NCBI RefSeq assembly: GCF_024345475.1
Contig: NZ_JAGQBE010000003.1
Span: 1 to 64,000, forward strand
DNA length: 64,000 bases
Origin: Cyanobium sp. T1B-Tous
GTDB lineage: Bacteria; Cyanobacteriota; Cyanobacteriia; PCC-6307; Cyanobiaceae
Direction: 5' to 3'
The notes under the pieces are model-generated. The model had not been told where the DNA came from. It saw only the letters and a program-made list of their open reading frames with translations, and ran no database searches. Positions 55,137 to 64,000 of the stretch are shown one piece after another (within the stretch, counting starts at the first letter, position 1; each line of letters opens with the position of its first letter). Position numbers and translations under genes: made by a program.

Positions 55137-57704
55137 CTATCCCACGCCCCTGCCAGCTCTGAGACTGCCGCGGGTCACACCGAGACGGCTGTCCAGCTGC
55201 TCCCGCTGCCACAGCTCGCGGCCGCTGATCTCGCCCCGCAGGGTCGCCGCATACTGCTGCACCCGGTGCCGGGCTTCGTCAGCCGTCTCCAGCAGCAACT
55301 CCAGCCTCACCTGGCGGACGCCAGCCCGGAGCAGTTGGGGCAGGGCCTCAGCCGCGGTCTGGGCGCGGCCGTTGAACAGGGTGTTGCGGCAGCCAAGATC
55401 AGCCAACAGGGGATGGTCACTGCCGCTGCGATCGCGCAGCACAACGTTGTGGTGGTCGCAGGGTCGGCCGCAGTCGGTGTGGTCGTGGCCGTCGGAGAGG
55501 AACGCACAGAACAGACAGTGCTCCATGTGAAACAGGGGCATGTGCTGGTGCACCGTGACGGCCACCCGGCCGGCGGGGCAGCCCCGCACCAGGGACAGCA
55601 TCTGCTGCAGATCCAGGTCGTAACTGGCCGTGATGGACTGCAGCTGCCAGTGCTGCAAAAACCAAGCGGCCGTGAGCGGGTTGGCCACATTCAGGGAGAA
55701 GTCGCCGTGGCAGGGAGCCAGGGGGCTGAGAACCTCCAGTTGGTCAGCGTTGCGCACCAGATAGGCGTCGGGACTGGCCTTCAGCAGCGGTTCCAGGGTC
55801 CAGCGCTCGTCCGGTCGGGTGATGCGGGACCCGGCCAACCAGATCCCCCGGGGCCAGCAGCCCCGTCCGATCGCCACGGCTTCGCGCAGGTCGCTGGGCT
55901 GCTCCAGGTCGGCGATCACGGCGGCAACCGGCTGATCTCGCAGGGCCCGGAGCTGGTCCAGGTTGCGCACCAACACGATCAGGTCGGGGGGCGTGACGGG
56001 GTCACCGTCAGGGCCAGGGGGCTCAGCGCCTGTCACTGCGGCCAGCCGTTGCATCAGGGCCGGCAGATCGGGCTGCTCCGGTGCCGGGGGCAGCGTTCGT
56101 GGGTGGGCAGCACCCGCCTCTGGTCCGAGCTGGGCCAGCAGCTCCACCAGGTCACGGCGCATGCGGTTGAGTTCCGTCACGGGCAGGAACAGGAGCCCCT
56201 CCAGGTCGAGCTCCAGCCCATCGAGGCGCCAGGGCGTTCCACCGAGCCGGCCGAGCTGGGCCACCAAGCGATCGTGGTCGAGGGGTTGGCCCGTCGCGCG
56301 CTGGAGAGGGGAGGCCGAGCACACCCTGAGAGCAGCGCTGGCCAGCCGGGGCTGGTCCGATCGCCCCACGGCCTCCAGCACGGTGAGGGTTAAGGGCTCG
56401 CCCTCCCGCCCGAACACCGCCAGCCGCAGCCCCACGCAAGCCTCGGGGGTGGGAGCCGTAGCCAGCCGTTGCCAGTCGCGCTCCAGGCTGGGATCGCTGG
56501 TGAGCCAGCAGGGACTGCCCTGGCTCAGGCCGCGACCATCGATCCGTCCAGGACCCAGACGGATCGCCAGCCGGTTCCCAGGCCGGGTCTGCACCGCCAT
56601 CACGCGCCCGCCCACCTCGGCCGGAGCCTCCAGAGGGTTGCCGCCGGCCACCTCGAACACCACGCCATCGCCAGGCTTGAGCGCAGCGGAGCTCCGCAGC
56701 GTCCACCAGCCCTGGGGATCGAGGTGCTCTAGCGCCCCGATCAGGGGGCCCCGCTTCTTGCTCCAGCGCCCATGCACCAAGGTGCGGTGGTCGATGCCGG
56801 TCAGCCATCCGGTGGACAGGCCGCGCGAAAAACTCAGTTCCAGGGACCGGCGTTGCTCGGCACTCTGGGGGCCTGGTTGGTCTCCTGCCGTGAGGCGATC
56901 CAGGCTCTGCCGATAGGCATCGGTCACCGCGGCCACGTAGGTGGCGTCCTTAAGACGGCCTTCGATCTTGAGGCTGGCGATGTCCAGATCGGCAAGCTGG
57001 GGCAGGAGTTCCCAGGCGGACAGATCCTGGGGTGAGAGCAGATAGCGCTGCTCCTGCAGATCCCGCTCCACCCCATCCACGATCAACTGGTAGGGCAGAC
57101 GGCACGCCTGGGCACATTCGCCCCGGTTCGCACTGCGTTGGCCCAGCGCTTCGCTGGTGAGGCACTGCCCCGAGTAGGCCACGCACAGGGCCCCATGCAC
57201 AAACACCTCCAGGGGCATGGCCAGTTGACGTTGCAGTAATTGCTTCTGAAGCCGCTCGAGATCGGTCAAGGCCAGCTCCCTGGCCAGCACGACCCGCTCA
57301 CAGCCCAGGGCGGCGGCCTGGGCTACTCCGGCGGCGCTGGTGATCGACATCTGGGTGGAGCCGTGGATGGCCAGCTGGGGGGCCAGGTCCCTGGCGAGCC
57401 GTGCCAAGCCGATGTCCTGCACGATCAGGGCATCCACCCCGGCTTCGGACGCGGCCTGGATGAGGCCTGCGGCTTCGCTCAGTTCATCGGTGAACACCAA
57501 CACATTCACGGTGAGGAAGCCCTTCACGCCGCGTTGATGGAGCCAACCCATCAGCTCCGGCAACTCGGACCGGCGGAAGTTCGCGGCCCGCATGCGGGCG
57601 TTGAAGGCTTCGACACCGAAATAGACGGCGTCAGCCCCGTTGGCCACGGCAGCCCGCAGGGCTTCCCAGGTGCCAGCCGGTGCGAGCAGCTCAGGAACGC
57701 CCAT
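55137..57704 (-). CDS. Peptidase U32 family protein, long form
   Basis: An 855-residue U32-family protein of the long type with a DUF3656-like central insertion. The N-terminal half has ELLAPAGTWEALRAAVANGA and the U32 signature block around ANRGECAQACRLPYQL with its cysteines. The C-terminal part has the Cys/His-rich EHCLFCAFLSDGHDHTDCGR followed by PCDHH. This cysteine layout is that of RlhA, an E. coli U32 protein needed for hydroxylation of 23S rRNA C2501, and a 4Fe-4S cluster is likely. RNA hydroxylation rather than proteolysis is therefore the best guess. Its start overlaps the vanY-like stop (TGATG). Confidence 0.88.
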   Translation of the reverse strand: MGVPELLAPAGTWEALRAAVANGADAVYFGVEAFNARMRAANFRRSELPELMGWLHQRGVKGFLTVNVLVFTDELSEAAGLIQAASEAGVDALIVQDIGLARLARDLAPQLAIHGSTQMSITSAAGVAQAAALGCERVVLARELALTDLERLQKQLLQRQLAMPLEVFVHGALCVAYSGQCLTSEALGQRSANRGECAQACRLPYQLIVDGVERDLQEQRYLLSPQDLSAWELLPQLADLDIASLKIEGRLKDATYVAAVTDAYRQSLDRLTAGDQPGPQSAEQRRSLELSFSRGLSTGWLTGIDHRTLVHGRWSKKRGPLIGALEHLDPQGWWTLRSSAALKPGDGVVFEVAGGNPLEAPAEVGGRVMAVQTRPGNRLAIRLGPGRIDGRGLSQGSPCWLTSDPSLERDWQRLATAPTPEACVGLRLAVFGREGEPLTLTVLEAVGRSDQPRLASAALRVCSASPLQRATGQPLDHDRLVAQLGRLGGTPWRLDGLELDLEGLLFLPVTELNRMRRDLVELLAQLGPEAGAAHPRTLPPAPEQPDLPALMQRLAAVTGAEPPGPDGDPVTPPDLIVLVRNLDQLRALRDQPVAAVIADLEQPSDLREAVAIGRGCWPRGIWLAGSRITRPDERWTLEPLLKASPDAYLVRNADQLEVLSPLAPCHGDFSLNVANPLTAAWFLQHWQLQSITASYDLDLQQMLSLVRGCPAGRVAVTVHQHMPLFHMEHCLFCAFLSDGHDHTDCGRPCDHHNVVLRDRSGSDHPLLADLGCRNTLFNGRAQTAAEALPQLLRAGVRQVRLELLLETADEARHRVQQYAATLRGEISGRELWQREQLDSRLGVTRGSLRAGRGVG

Positions 57705-58519
57705 CAGCGGCTCAGGCGCTGGGCCGGTTCAAACACCTTGAGCGCCGCAGCGGTTCCCTCAAAGCGCCAGTGCCACGGTTCGTAGCTGACGCCCTGGGCA
57801 TTGCCCCGCGGAAAGGACAGCACGAAGTGATAGCGGGCGGCATGGTCCTGGAGCCAGGCGAAAGCCGCCGTCTGGTCGAAGGCGGGAGAGAGATTGGCGG
57901 CGGGCGCCCGACCATCGCCGAGATCGACGGCGTAACCGGTGCTGTGTTCGGAGAAACCCGGCGGGGCGCTCACCATTGCCCGCTCCCGGGCATTTTGGTT
58001 CCGCTCCGACTTCACCCCGAAGAACAGGTCGTTCTGCACCGGAATGGAGCGAAAGGCACTCAGCAACGCCAGATCCACCCCAGCGCTGGCGGCATCGCGC
58101 TGCATGGCGAGCAGGGCTTCTGCGGCCTCGCGATGCAATTCCAATCCGGGGGCCACAGCCACCCGCTGGCTTGCCGCCACCTCTGGATAGGGGAAGTGGC
58201 CCAGCAGCCGGCCGTCCAGCGTCGTGCGGGCGTTGAGGCCCTTCACGGGAGGAGGGGCCAAGAGCCGCTGCAGGGGCTGGGGGCGCCACACCAACAGCAG
58301 CGTGAGGGCCACCAGGAGACTGCCCGTACCCACGGTCAACCGCAGCAACCAGCGGTTGGCGGGGGTCAGGGCCGGGCTGGTGCGCCGGGCCACTGGGATG
58401 TCGTCCAGGCCGGAACGGCGGGGAGGGCGACGGGTCACGCGGGTCCCCTGGCTGGCACCGGACAACGGCCCTTTGAAAGAAGGAATAAAGATCCTAGGTG
58501 GGGAGAGCGGATTGGCCAC
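57704..58519 (-). CDS. D-alanyl-D-alanine carboxypeptidase, VanY family
   Basis: A 271-residue M15B zinc peptidase. After a basic, disordered N-terminus (about 1-55) there is a membrane anchor (LLRLTVGTGSLLVALTLLLV). The catalytic domain has the zinc and substrate motifs SAFRSIPVQNDLFFG, FSEHSTGYAVDLGDG (His and Asp ligands) and YEPWHWRF (final His and Glu). It probably trims peptidoglycan stem peptides outside the plasma membrane. It is upstream of the U32 gene with a one-base overlap and is divergent from chlP. Confidence 0.88.
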   Translation of the reverse strand: MANPLSPPRIFIPSFKGPLSGASQGTRVTRRPPRRSGLDDIPVARRTSPALTPANRWLLRLTVGTGSLLVALTLLLVWRPQPLQRLLAPPPVKGLNARTTLDGRLLGHFPYPEVAASQRVAVAPGLELHREAAEALLAMQRDAASAGVDLALLSAFRSIPVQNDLFFGVKSERNQNARERAMVSAPPGFSEHSTGYAVDLGDGRAPAANLSPAFDQTAAFAWLQDHAARYHFVLSFPRGNAQGVSYEPWHWRFEGTAAALKVFEPAQRLSR

Positions 58520-58581
58520 CAGCCGGCCGCTCAGCGGTGTTAGCTTCGGCCCAACATCCTTCCTGGCGGAGCGGTTTTCAG

Positions 58582-59958
58582 ATGTTGCGTGTGGCAGTGG
58601 TGGGTGGCGGCCCCAGTGGTTCCTGTGCGGCTGAAGTGCTTGCCAAGGCCGGCATTCAAACCTGGATCTTCGAGCGCAAGCTCGACAACGCCAAGCCCTG
58701 TGGCGGAGCCATTCCGCTCTGCATGGTCAGCGAGTTCGACCTGCCCGAGTCGATCATCGACCGCAAGGTCCGCAACATGAAGATGATCTCCCCCTCCAAC
58801 CGGGAGGTGGACATCAACCTCGAGAACGCCGATGAGTACATCGGCATGTGTCGCCGAGAGGTGATGGACGCCTTCCTGCGCAATCGCGCCGCCGACCTGG
58901 GGGCCCAGCTGGTCAATGGTCTGGTCACCAAGATCGACACCGGCACCAACCGGCAGGGGCCCTACACCCTCACCTACTCCGACTACGCGGCAGGCGAGGC
59001 CACCGGCGAAACCAAAACCCTGGAGGTCGACCTGATCGTGGGCGCCGATGGTGCCAACAGCCGGGTGGCCAAGGCCATGGATGCCGGTGACTACAACGTG
59101 GCGATCGCCTTCCAGGAGCGCATCAAGTTGCCCCCCGAGGAGATGAAGTACTACGAAAGCCTGGCCGAGATGTACGTGGGAACGGACGTGTCCCCCGACT
59201 TCTATGCCTGGGTTTTCCCCAAGTACGACCACGTGGCCGTGGGCACCGGCACCATGCAGCAGAACCAGGGCCTGATCAAGAGCCTGCAGGAAGGCATCCG
59301 CGAGCGAGCCAAGAAGCGCCTGGTGAACGGTGAGGTGATCAAGGTGGAGGCCCACCCGATCCCCGAGCATCCCCGCCCGCGCCGGGTCGTGGGTCGAATG
59401 GCCCTCGTGGGGGATGCCGCCGGCTATGTGACGAAGAGCTCTGGGGAAGGCATCTACTTCGCGGCCAAAAGCGGCCGCATGTGTGCCGAGCAGATCGTGG
59501 AATCCAGCGCCAATGGCACCAAAGTTCCCAGCGAAGCGGATCTTAAAAAGTATCTGAAAAAATGGGATCGCCAGTACGGCGCCACCTACAAGGTGCTCGA
59601 GATTCTGCAAAACATCTTCTATCGCAACGATGCAGCCCGCGAAGCCTTCGTGGAGATGTGCGATGACAAAGATGTTCAGCGCCTCACCTTCGACAGCTAC
59701 CTCTACAAGCGGGTGGTGTTGATGAATCCCTGGCAGCAACTCAAACTGACGCTGCTGACCCTGGGTTCCGTCCTGCGTGGCAACGCTCTTGCCCCCCAGG
59801 GCTACAAGCCGGTGGACAGTGCCGTGCGGGATGAGGCTGAGGTCATCGCCATGTTGGCGGTGAGCAGCATCAAGGGCGGCATCAAGGTGGGCGGCAAGCA
59901 GAAGGCTTCCGAAGCTGGTGACGGGGAGCGTGAACCCGTGTTGGCTGGCAAGGGCTGA
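58582..59958 (+). CDS. chlP: Geranylgeranyl diphosphate/chlorophyll reductase
   Basis: Reduces geranylgeranyl groups to phytyl for chlorophyll and tocopherol. The 458-residue flavoprotein starts MLRVAVVGGGPSGSCAAEVL, has CGGAIPLCMVSEFDLP, a second dinucleotide-related block LIVGADGANSRVAKAMD, and RMALVGDAAGYVTKSSGEGI. I chose the ATG at 58582; the upstream 28 codons are not family sequence. The C-terminal 30 residues (KVGGKQKASEAGDGER) are charged and variable. It is separated from vanY by 62 bp. Confidence 0.96.
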   Translation: MLRVAVVGGGPSGSCAAEVLAKAGIQTWIFERKLDNAKPCGGAIPLCMVSEFDLPESIIDRKVRNMKMISPSNREVDINLENADEYIGMCRREVMDAFLRNRAADLGAQLVNGLVTKIDTGTNRQGPYTLTYSDYAAGEATGETKTLEVDLIVGADGANSRVAKAMDAGDYNVAIAFQERIKLPPEEMKYYESLAEMYVGTDVSPDFYAWVFPKYDHVAVGTGTMQQNQGLIKSLQEGIRERAKKRLVNGEVIKVEAHPIPEHPRPRRVVGRMALVGDAAGYVTKSSGEGIYFAAKSGRMCAEQIVESSANGTKVPSEADLKKYLKKWDRQYGATYKVLEILQNIFYRNDAAREAFVEMCDDKDVQRLTFDSYLYKRVVLMNPWQQLKLTLLTLGSVLRGNALAPQGYKPVDSAVRDEAEVIAMLAVSSIKGGIKVGGKQKASEAGDGEREPVLAGKG

Positions 59959-59978
59959 GAGGGCGTCGTCGCAGTCTG

Positions 59979-61001
59979 TCAGCCTTGGTGAGCAGGTTCG
60001 GCAGCTTCGCTCAGGGTGATCAAGCGCCCTTGCTCCGCATCCCAGAGGATGTAGGTGAAGCAGCTGGCGAAATCTGCCAATCGCAGCACCCGGCTTGCGG
60101 CGAGTTTTTCAGCGTTGGCCAGGTGGCAGGCCCTCAACCGGTAATTGGGGATCCGTTCACAGAGGTGGTGGATGCTGTGGAAGGAAATGTCTGCCCAGAA
60201 CCAGTTCAGCAGCGGATGCACATCCAGATTGCTGCTTCCCTCTAGCGCCCCCCGCAGATAGCTCCAATCTTCGCTGCCACTGGCGTAGGAGCCTTCAAAA
60301 TTGTGCTGCACAAAAAAGATGCACAGGAAAAGGGACGCTGACAGGGTCATCACCGGCAGGTAGCAGGCCCAGAAAAGTCCCTGGCCCAGCCAGGCTCCCA
60401 TCAACCACCAGCTGGTGAGCACCACCACGTTGTTGGCCACGAGATCTCGGAACTCGCCAGCGGTATACCAATGGCTGGATTGAAACGCACGACTCAGCCG
60501 GGGCAGGTCAACGAGACCGCCAAGGCCGTTTTGGCCCACGTGGGCAACCATGGCCCGAAGCCATTCAACGAGGCCAAAAACGAGCTGCAGCCGTGGCCTC
60601 ACCAGCAGGTAGTAGCCGCCTCCCGGCACCAACATCAAAGGGTGGCGGCTCAGTCCATAGAGCCAGCGCTGCCTTGGTGCGAGATCGAGGTAAGCCTTGC
60701 GGGTGAGCAGGGCCGAGGGGCCGCGATAGCGCTCCCAATTGCCGTTGTGCAGGTGGTGAAAGGCATGCCCCCGGGCCCAGGGGTGCTGGGGAATCGCATT
60801 GAGGCCGCCCAACAGGAAGCCCACCGGTCGATTCATCCAACGGGAGTGGAACAGGGAATCGTGGCCGCAGTCATGCATCAGCGCGAAGGAGCGCGCCGAG
60901 AACAGCACCAGCAGAGCCAGCACCGGCAGGAGCAGGAGCCGCAAGAGCCCTCCCGCCTCAGCTAAAGGACCAATGCAGGCCCACAGCAGAGCCGTGGGCA
61001 C
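59979..61001 (-). CDS. Fatty acid desaturase family protein (N-terminus uncertain)
   Basis: A membrane di-iron desaturase with three histidine boxes, HDCGHDSLFH (HxxxH), HAFHHLHNG (HxxHH) and HSIHHLCE (HxxHH), and four hydrophobic spans. It resembles the acyl-lipid DesA/DesB group, so the substrate is probably a glycerolipid acyl chain; carotenoid ketolase (CrtW) is a related possibility. From the GTG at 61001 it has 340 residues, but the frame stays open to about 61170 and the added residues (LRRKDFQLEPFRRSDDRIAL, then WQLLNTL) look like true desaturase N-terminus. No canonical start codon is found in that extension. Confidence 0.85.
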   Translation of the reverse strand: MPTALLWACIGPLAEAGGLLRLLLLPVLALLVLFSARSFALMHDCGHDSLFHSRWMNRPVGFLLGGLNAIPQHPWARGHAFHHLHNGNWERYRGPSALLTRKAYLDLAPRQRWLYGLSRHPLMLVPGGGYYLLVRPRLQLVFGLVEWLRAMVAHVGQNGLGGLVDLPRLSRAFQSSHWYTAGEFRDLVANNVVVLTSWWLMGAWLGQGLFWACYLPVMTLSASLFLCIFFVQHNFEGSYASGSEDWSYLRGALEGSSNLDVHPLLNWFWADISFHSIHHLCERIPNYRLRACHLANAEKLAASRVLRLADFASCFTYILWDAEQGRLITLSEAAEPAHQG

Positions 61002-61185
61002 CAGGGTGTTCAGCAGCTGCCAGAGGGCGATTCGGTCGTCGCTGCGGCGAAAGGGCTCCAGCTGAAAATCTTTGCGGCGCAGGGTCGGTACCGTCGCGGC
61101 CTGGGCAGAAGGGAGCAGAGTCAGGCGGAAACCCAGGTCTGAACGGGTATCGGAACGACCCGATGAATTTCAGCCTAGGGGGCCC

Positions 61186-63351
61186 TCACCCGGCAATGCG
61201 GCTGAAGTCCGCCAGGACGGACGCCTGATTGCGCAGAACGCCCAGCAGGTTGAGCCGGTTGGTGCGCACGGACGGATCGTCGGCCATCACCAACACGCTC
61301 TGCTCACCATCAAAGAAGGCCGCCAGGGTGTCACGGCTGGCCGCCAGGGCCTTCGCCAGGGCGGCGTGGCGCCCGGCATCACGGCCGGTGGCGATCGGCT
61401 GCAATTGCTCCACAACCTGGAGCATGGCCGCCTCACTGGACGTCTCGAACAGGCTGGCATCAACAACCCCGGCAGGGCTGAGCACGGTGGCGTCGAGACT
61501 GCCCTTTTCAGCCAGGCGGGCCGCGCGCGTCACCACGGCCTGGACGCCCTCCAACTCACCGCTGGCCCTCAAGGCGGCCAACAGATCGGCGCGCTGGCGG
61601 GCGTCGGACGGGTCGCTGAGGATGCGCTCCAGGGCCAGGCCGTCACCAGCGACGGCCTGGACGAGATCGACATCCACGCCCTGGTCCTCCAGCAAGCTCA
61701 CCAGCCTCTGGCGCAGGAACTCAGCCAACTCGGCAGCCAGCGCCGTGGCATCCACCGCAAAGGTGGGCAGCAACGATGCCCAATGGGCCGTGCAGCGCTG
61801 CAGCAGGGCCTGCAGATCGAGGGCCCAACCCCGCTCCCACAAAATCTGCAGCAGGCCATTGCCGGCACGGCGCAGGGCGTAGGGATCGGAGGAGCCGCTC
61901 GGCCGCTCCCCCTTGGCATAGATGCTGAGCAGCAATTCCAGCCGTTCGGCCAGGGCCACCACCGCTCCAGCGTCGGAACTGGGCAGGCTGTCGCCGGCTC
62001 CACGGGGCAAGTAATGCTCCAACACGGCCAGCCCCACCTCGGTGGGTTCCCCTTCTGCAACCAGGTACTTGCCCCCCATGGCCCCCTGCAGTTCGGGGAA
62101 TTCCCCCACCATTTGACTGACCAGATCGTGCTTGCACAGGTGGGCGGCCCGGCGGGCATGGTCGCCACAGGCCGGGGGGAGTTGCAGGTGCTCCAGCAAC
62201 ACATCGGTGCACCATTCCAGGCGTTCGGTGCGATCCAGCAGGGAACCCAGGCCCTCCGCGAACGTGACGCGGGCCAGCTGGGCCCGGCGGTCGATGCTGG
62301 CTACCGAACGGTCGGCCCGCACAAAGAACTCCGCATCGGCCAGCCGTGCCTTGAGCACCCGCTCATTGCCCCGCGACACCGTGGCTGCCGCTGCGGGCAA
62401 GGCGTTGCTGATGAAGAGAAAGCGCGGGAGCAGGCTGTCACGGGCATTCAGGGCCAGCGGATCCGGCGACAGCCCCTGGCGAACCAGCGGGACGTAGCGC
62501 TGATGGGCCCGCATCACCGTGCAGAGCACCTCCGCTGGGAGATCCAAAAAGGCGTCATCAAATCCACCCTCCAGCAAGGACGGGGATTCCACCAGGTCAA
62601 TCAGTTCGTCAAACAGTGCATCGGGGAGATCGGCATCGGCACCATGAACGGCAGCCGCAGAGGCCACCGCGGCGCGGATCAAGGTGCCGCGTCGCTCGCG
62701 ATCCACCTCCACCCCAGCGGCGGCCAGATCGACCGCGTAGCTGTCGGCACTGGCAATCTCGACCCTCGCCTCCACCAGGCGATGGCCCCGGCTGATCCTG
62801 CCGGCTTGGATGGCCGGATCGCTGTCGGCCAGGGTGACAGGGATCGGCGTGCCGCCCAGCAAGGCCACCAACCAGCGCACCGGCCGGGAAAACCGTCTGT
62901 CCCCCTCCCCCCAGCGCATGAAGCGGCGACCCTGCAACGCCTCGATCCATTGGGGGATCTGGGTGGAGAGCACCTCCAGAGCGGGACGGCCCGGCTCCTG
63001 ACAGCGGGCAAACACGAAGGGGCCCTTGGGGGTCTCCCGCAGCTCGAGGCTCTCGGCTGGAACCCCGCAGCGCTTGGCAAACCCGAGGGCTGCCGCCGTG
63101 GGCTTGCCATCACTCCAGGCCTGGGATCCGGGCGGGCCCTTGCGCTCCTCTTCCAGATCGGGTTGTCGCTCCGGGATCCCAGTGGCACGGATCACGAGCC
63201 GCCTGGGGGTGCTGGTGCAATGAATCCCGTCGTATTGGAGTCGCAGCGCTGCCAGGTCCTGACGCACCAATCGCTCCAGCTGGGGCAGGGCCAGACGCGC
63301 AAAATCGGCGGGAAGTTCCTCGGTGCCGATTTCGAGCAAAAAGGTCGACAC
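61186..63351 (-). CDS. glyS: Glycyl-tRNA synthetase beta subunit
   Basis: The beta chain of the bacterial alpha2-beta2 glycyl-tRNA synthetase. The 721-residue length is normal. It begins FLLEIGTEELPADFARLALP, has the RFMRWGEGDRRFSRPVRWLV and PRGAGDSLPS blocks, an HD-type domain, and a C-terminal anticodon-binding region. The alpha subunit gene (glyQ) is not in the window. It is divergent from sir across 81 bp. Confidence 0.97.
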   Translation of the reverse strand: MSTFLLEIGTEELPADFARLALPQLERLVRQDLAALRLQYDGIHCTSTPRRLVIRATGIPERQPDLEEERKGPPGSQAWSDGKPTAAALGFAKRCGVPAESLELRETPKGPFVFARCQEPGRPALEVLSTQIPQWIEALQGRRFMRWGEGDRRFSRPVRWLVALLGGTPIPVTLADSDPAIQAGRISRGHRLVEARVEIASADSYAVDLAAAGVEVDRERRGTLIRAAVASAAAVHGADADLPDALFDELIDLVESPSLLEGGFDDAFLDLPAEVLCTVMRAHQRYVPLVRQGLSPDPLALNARDSLLPRFLFISNALPAAAATVSRGNERVLKARLADAEFFVRADRSVASIDRRAQLARVTFAEGLGSLLDRTERLEWCTDVLLEHLQLPPACGDHARRAAHLCKHDLVSQMVGEFPELQGAMGGKYLVAEGEPTEVGLAVLEHYLPRGAGDSLPSSDAGAVVALAERLELLLSIYAKGERPSGSSDPYALRRAGNGLLQILWERGWALDLQALLQRCTAHWASLLPTFAVDATALAAELAEFLRQRLVSLLEDQGVDVDLVQAVAGDGLALERILSDPSDARQRADLLAALRASGELEGVQAVVTRAARLAEKGSLDATVLSPAGVVDASLFETSSEAAMLQVVEQLQPIATGRDAGRHAALAKALAASRDTLAAFFDGEQSVLVMADDPSVRTNRLNLLGVLRNQASVLADFSRIAG

Positions 63352-63432
63352 GGGCAGCAGGCAACACAGCGCGACTGTATTGAACGCCGTTCGCTAACTT
63401 CGGACTGTGCCGAGCCTTGAGCGCAGGACCTG

Positions 63433-64000
63433 ATGCCCGATGTCACGCACGGCTCGAGTGCCAAAGCCCCGTCCAAATTCGAACAGCTCAAGGACAGCAG
63501 CGGCCATCTCAAAGAGCCTCTGCTGACTGAACTGGCCAATGACGCCGCCAACTTCACCGAAGGGGCGGTCCAGATTCTCAAGTTCCACGGCAGCTACCAG
63601 CAGGACAACCGCGACAACCGCCGCAAGGGTGCCGAGAAGGACTGGCAGATGATGCTGCGCCTGCGCAATCCCGGGGGGCGCGTGCCCGGTTCCCTCTACC
63701 TGGCGATTGACGAACTCGCCGACCGGCTCGGCAATGGCACCCTGCGGGCCACGACGCGCCAGGCCTTCCAGATGCATGGGGTGCGCAAGGACGACCTCAA
63801 GGAGGTGATCGGCACCATCGTGCGCGAGCTCGGCTCCACCCTGGCCGCCTGCGGTGACATCAACCGCAACGTGATGGCGCCGGCAGCCCCGTTTGAGAAA
63901 GCCGGCTACCCCGCCGCACGAAAGCTCGCCGATGACATCGCTGACCTGCTCGCCCCCCAGGCGGCGGAAGGCTCCTATCTCGACATTTGGGTGGATGGGG
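63433..64000 (+). CDS. sir: Ferredoxin-sulfite reductase (5' part, cut by window edge)
   Basis: Reduces sulfite to sulfide for assimilation. About 189 N-terminal codons are visible, with the first half-domain of the sulfite/nitrite reductase fold: [52 protein letters not shown] and [14 protein letters not shown]. The N-K-x-R-type residues near the substrate site fit Sir more than NirA. The C-terminal siroheme/4Fe-4S part lies beyond the right edge. The ATG at 63433 starts MPDVTHGSS. Confidence 0.92.
   Translation, partial: MPDVTHGSSAKAPSKFEQLKDSSGHLKEPLLTELANDAANFTEGAVQILKFHGSYQQDNRDNRRKGAEKDWQMMLRLRNPGGRVPGSLYLAIDELADRLGNGTLRATTRQAFQMHGVRKDDLKEVIGTIVRELGSTLAACGDINRNVMAPAAPFEKAGYPAARKLADDIADLLAPQAAEGSYLDIWVDG

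Noticed and set aside
55095-56393. 432-codon plus-strand open frame within the U32 peptidase gene
   Set aside because: The minus-strand U32 protein has clear motifs across the same bases, so this is a shadow frame.
61072-63420. 782-codon plus-strand open frame across glyS
   Set aside because: Antisense to glyS, Gln/Gly/Arg-rich with no domain; GC-rich codon bias explains the lack of stops.

Overview
The window is chromosomal DNA of a GC-rich alpha-cyanobacterium of the Synechococcus/Cyanobium type. This rests on the gene content: allophycocyanin alpha-B (apcD), geranylgeranyl reductase (chlP), the PcxA/CemA proton-extrusion protein, a Psb32-like TPM protein, two cytochrome b6f/c assembly factors (CCB2/CCB4-like and CcsA), a ferredoxin-sulfite-reductase-type gene, class II FBPase/SBPase and several short proteins that look like picocyanobacterial families. 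Genes are tightly packed, many with 1-4 nt stop/start overlaps. I see no insertion sequence, integrase, prophage, rRNA or CRISPR array. One tRNA gene is visible, an elongator-type tRNA-Met(CAT).

Layout. 1-6.2 kb: the N-terminal part of cobN (runs off the left edge) diverges from ilvE-metH. 6.2-12 kb: small conserved proteins, DUF2237, an SDR enzyme, then an overlapping run gpsA-phzF-spoIID-Ap4A phosphorylase, followed by a group 3 sigma factor. 13-15.8 kb: a secreted DUF3370 protein and a protein that joins a ribbon-helix-helix-like N-terminus to a C-terminal J-domain. 15.8-16.7 kb: the only long gene-poor stretch, with a large dyad, ended by the apcD terminator. 16.7-27.4 kb: apcD, rlmD, pheT, rpmG-rpsR-RNB ribonuclease, an FAD oxidoreductase and metG. 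27.4-33.4 kb: lptC, CCB factor, psb32-pcxA-cobP, trmL, a LysM/M23 peptidase and tRNA-Met. 33.5-39.7 kb: peroxiredoxin, purQS, then a cobalamin riboswitch-hupE-cobW operon, a pentapeptide protein and a UPRT-like protein. 39.8-49.3 kb: ilvD and a central-carbon block (pgl, gnd, glgC, glpX, rpe) that includes hemA. 49.4-55 kb: ccsA, lptF-lptB-lptA, DUF309 and typA. 55-64 kb: U32 peptidase-vanY, chlP, a desaturase, glyS and the start of sir (runs off the right edge).

Two themes tie separate loci together. Cobalamin: cobN and cobP make or salvage the cofactor, metH uses it, and hupE-cobW sits behind a cobalamin riboswitch, so it probably handles cobalt uptake and delivery. Envelope and thylakoid assembly: lptC lies apart from lptF-lptB-lptA, and the CCB factor and CcsA both serve cytochrome maturation.

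Most of the window is ordinary core genome. The observations most worth checking are the short cobalamin riboswitch with its possible expression platform, a UPRT homologue that has lost the PRPP loop, the RHH/J-domain fusion, a desaturase whose coding frame extends upstream of any canonical start codon, a 101-nt convergent overlap of lptC with the CCB gene, and the dyad in the gene-poor region.
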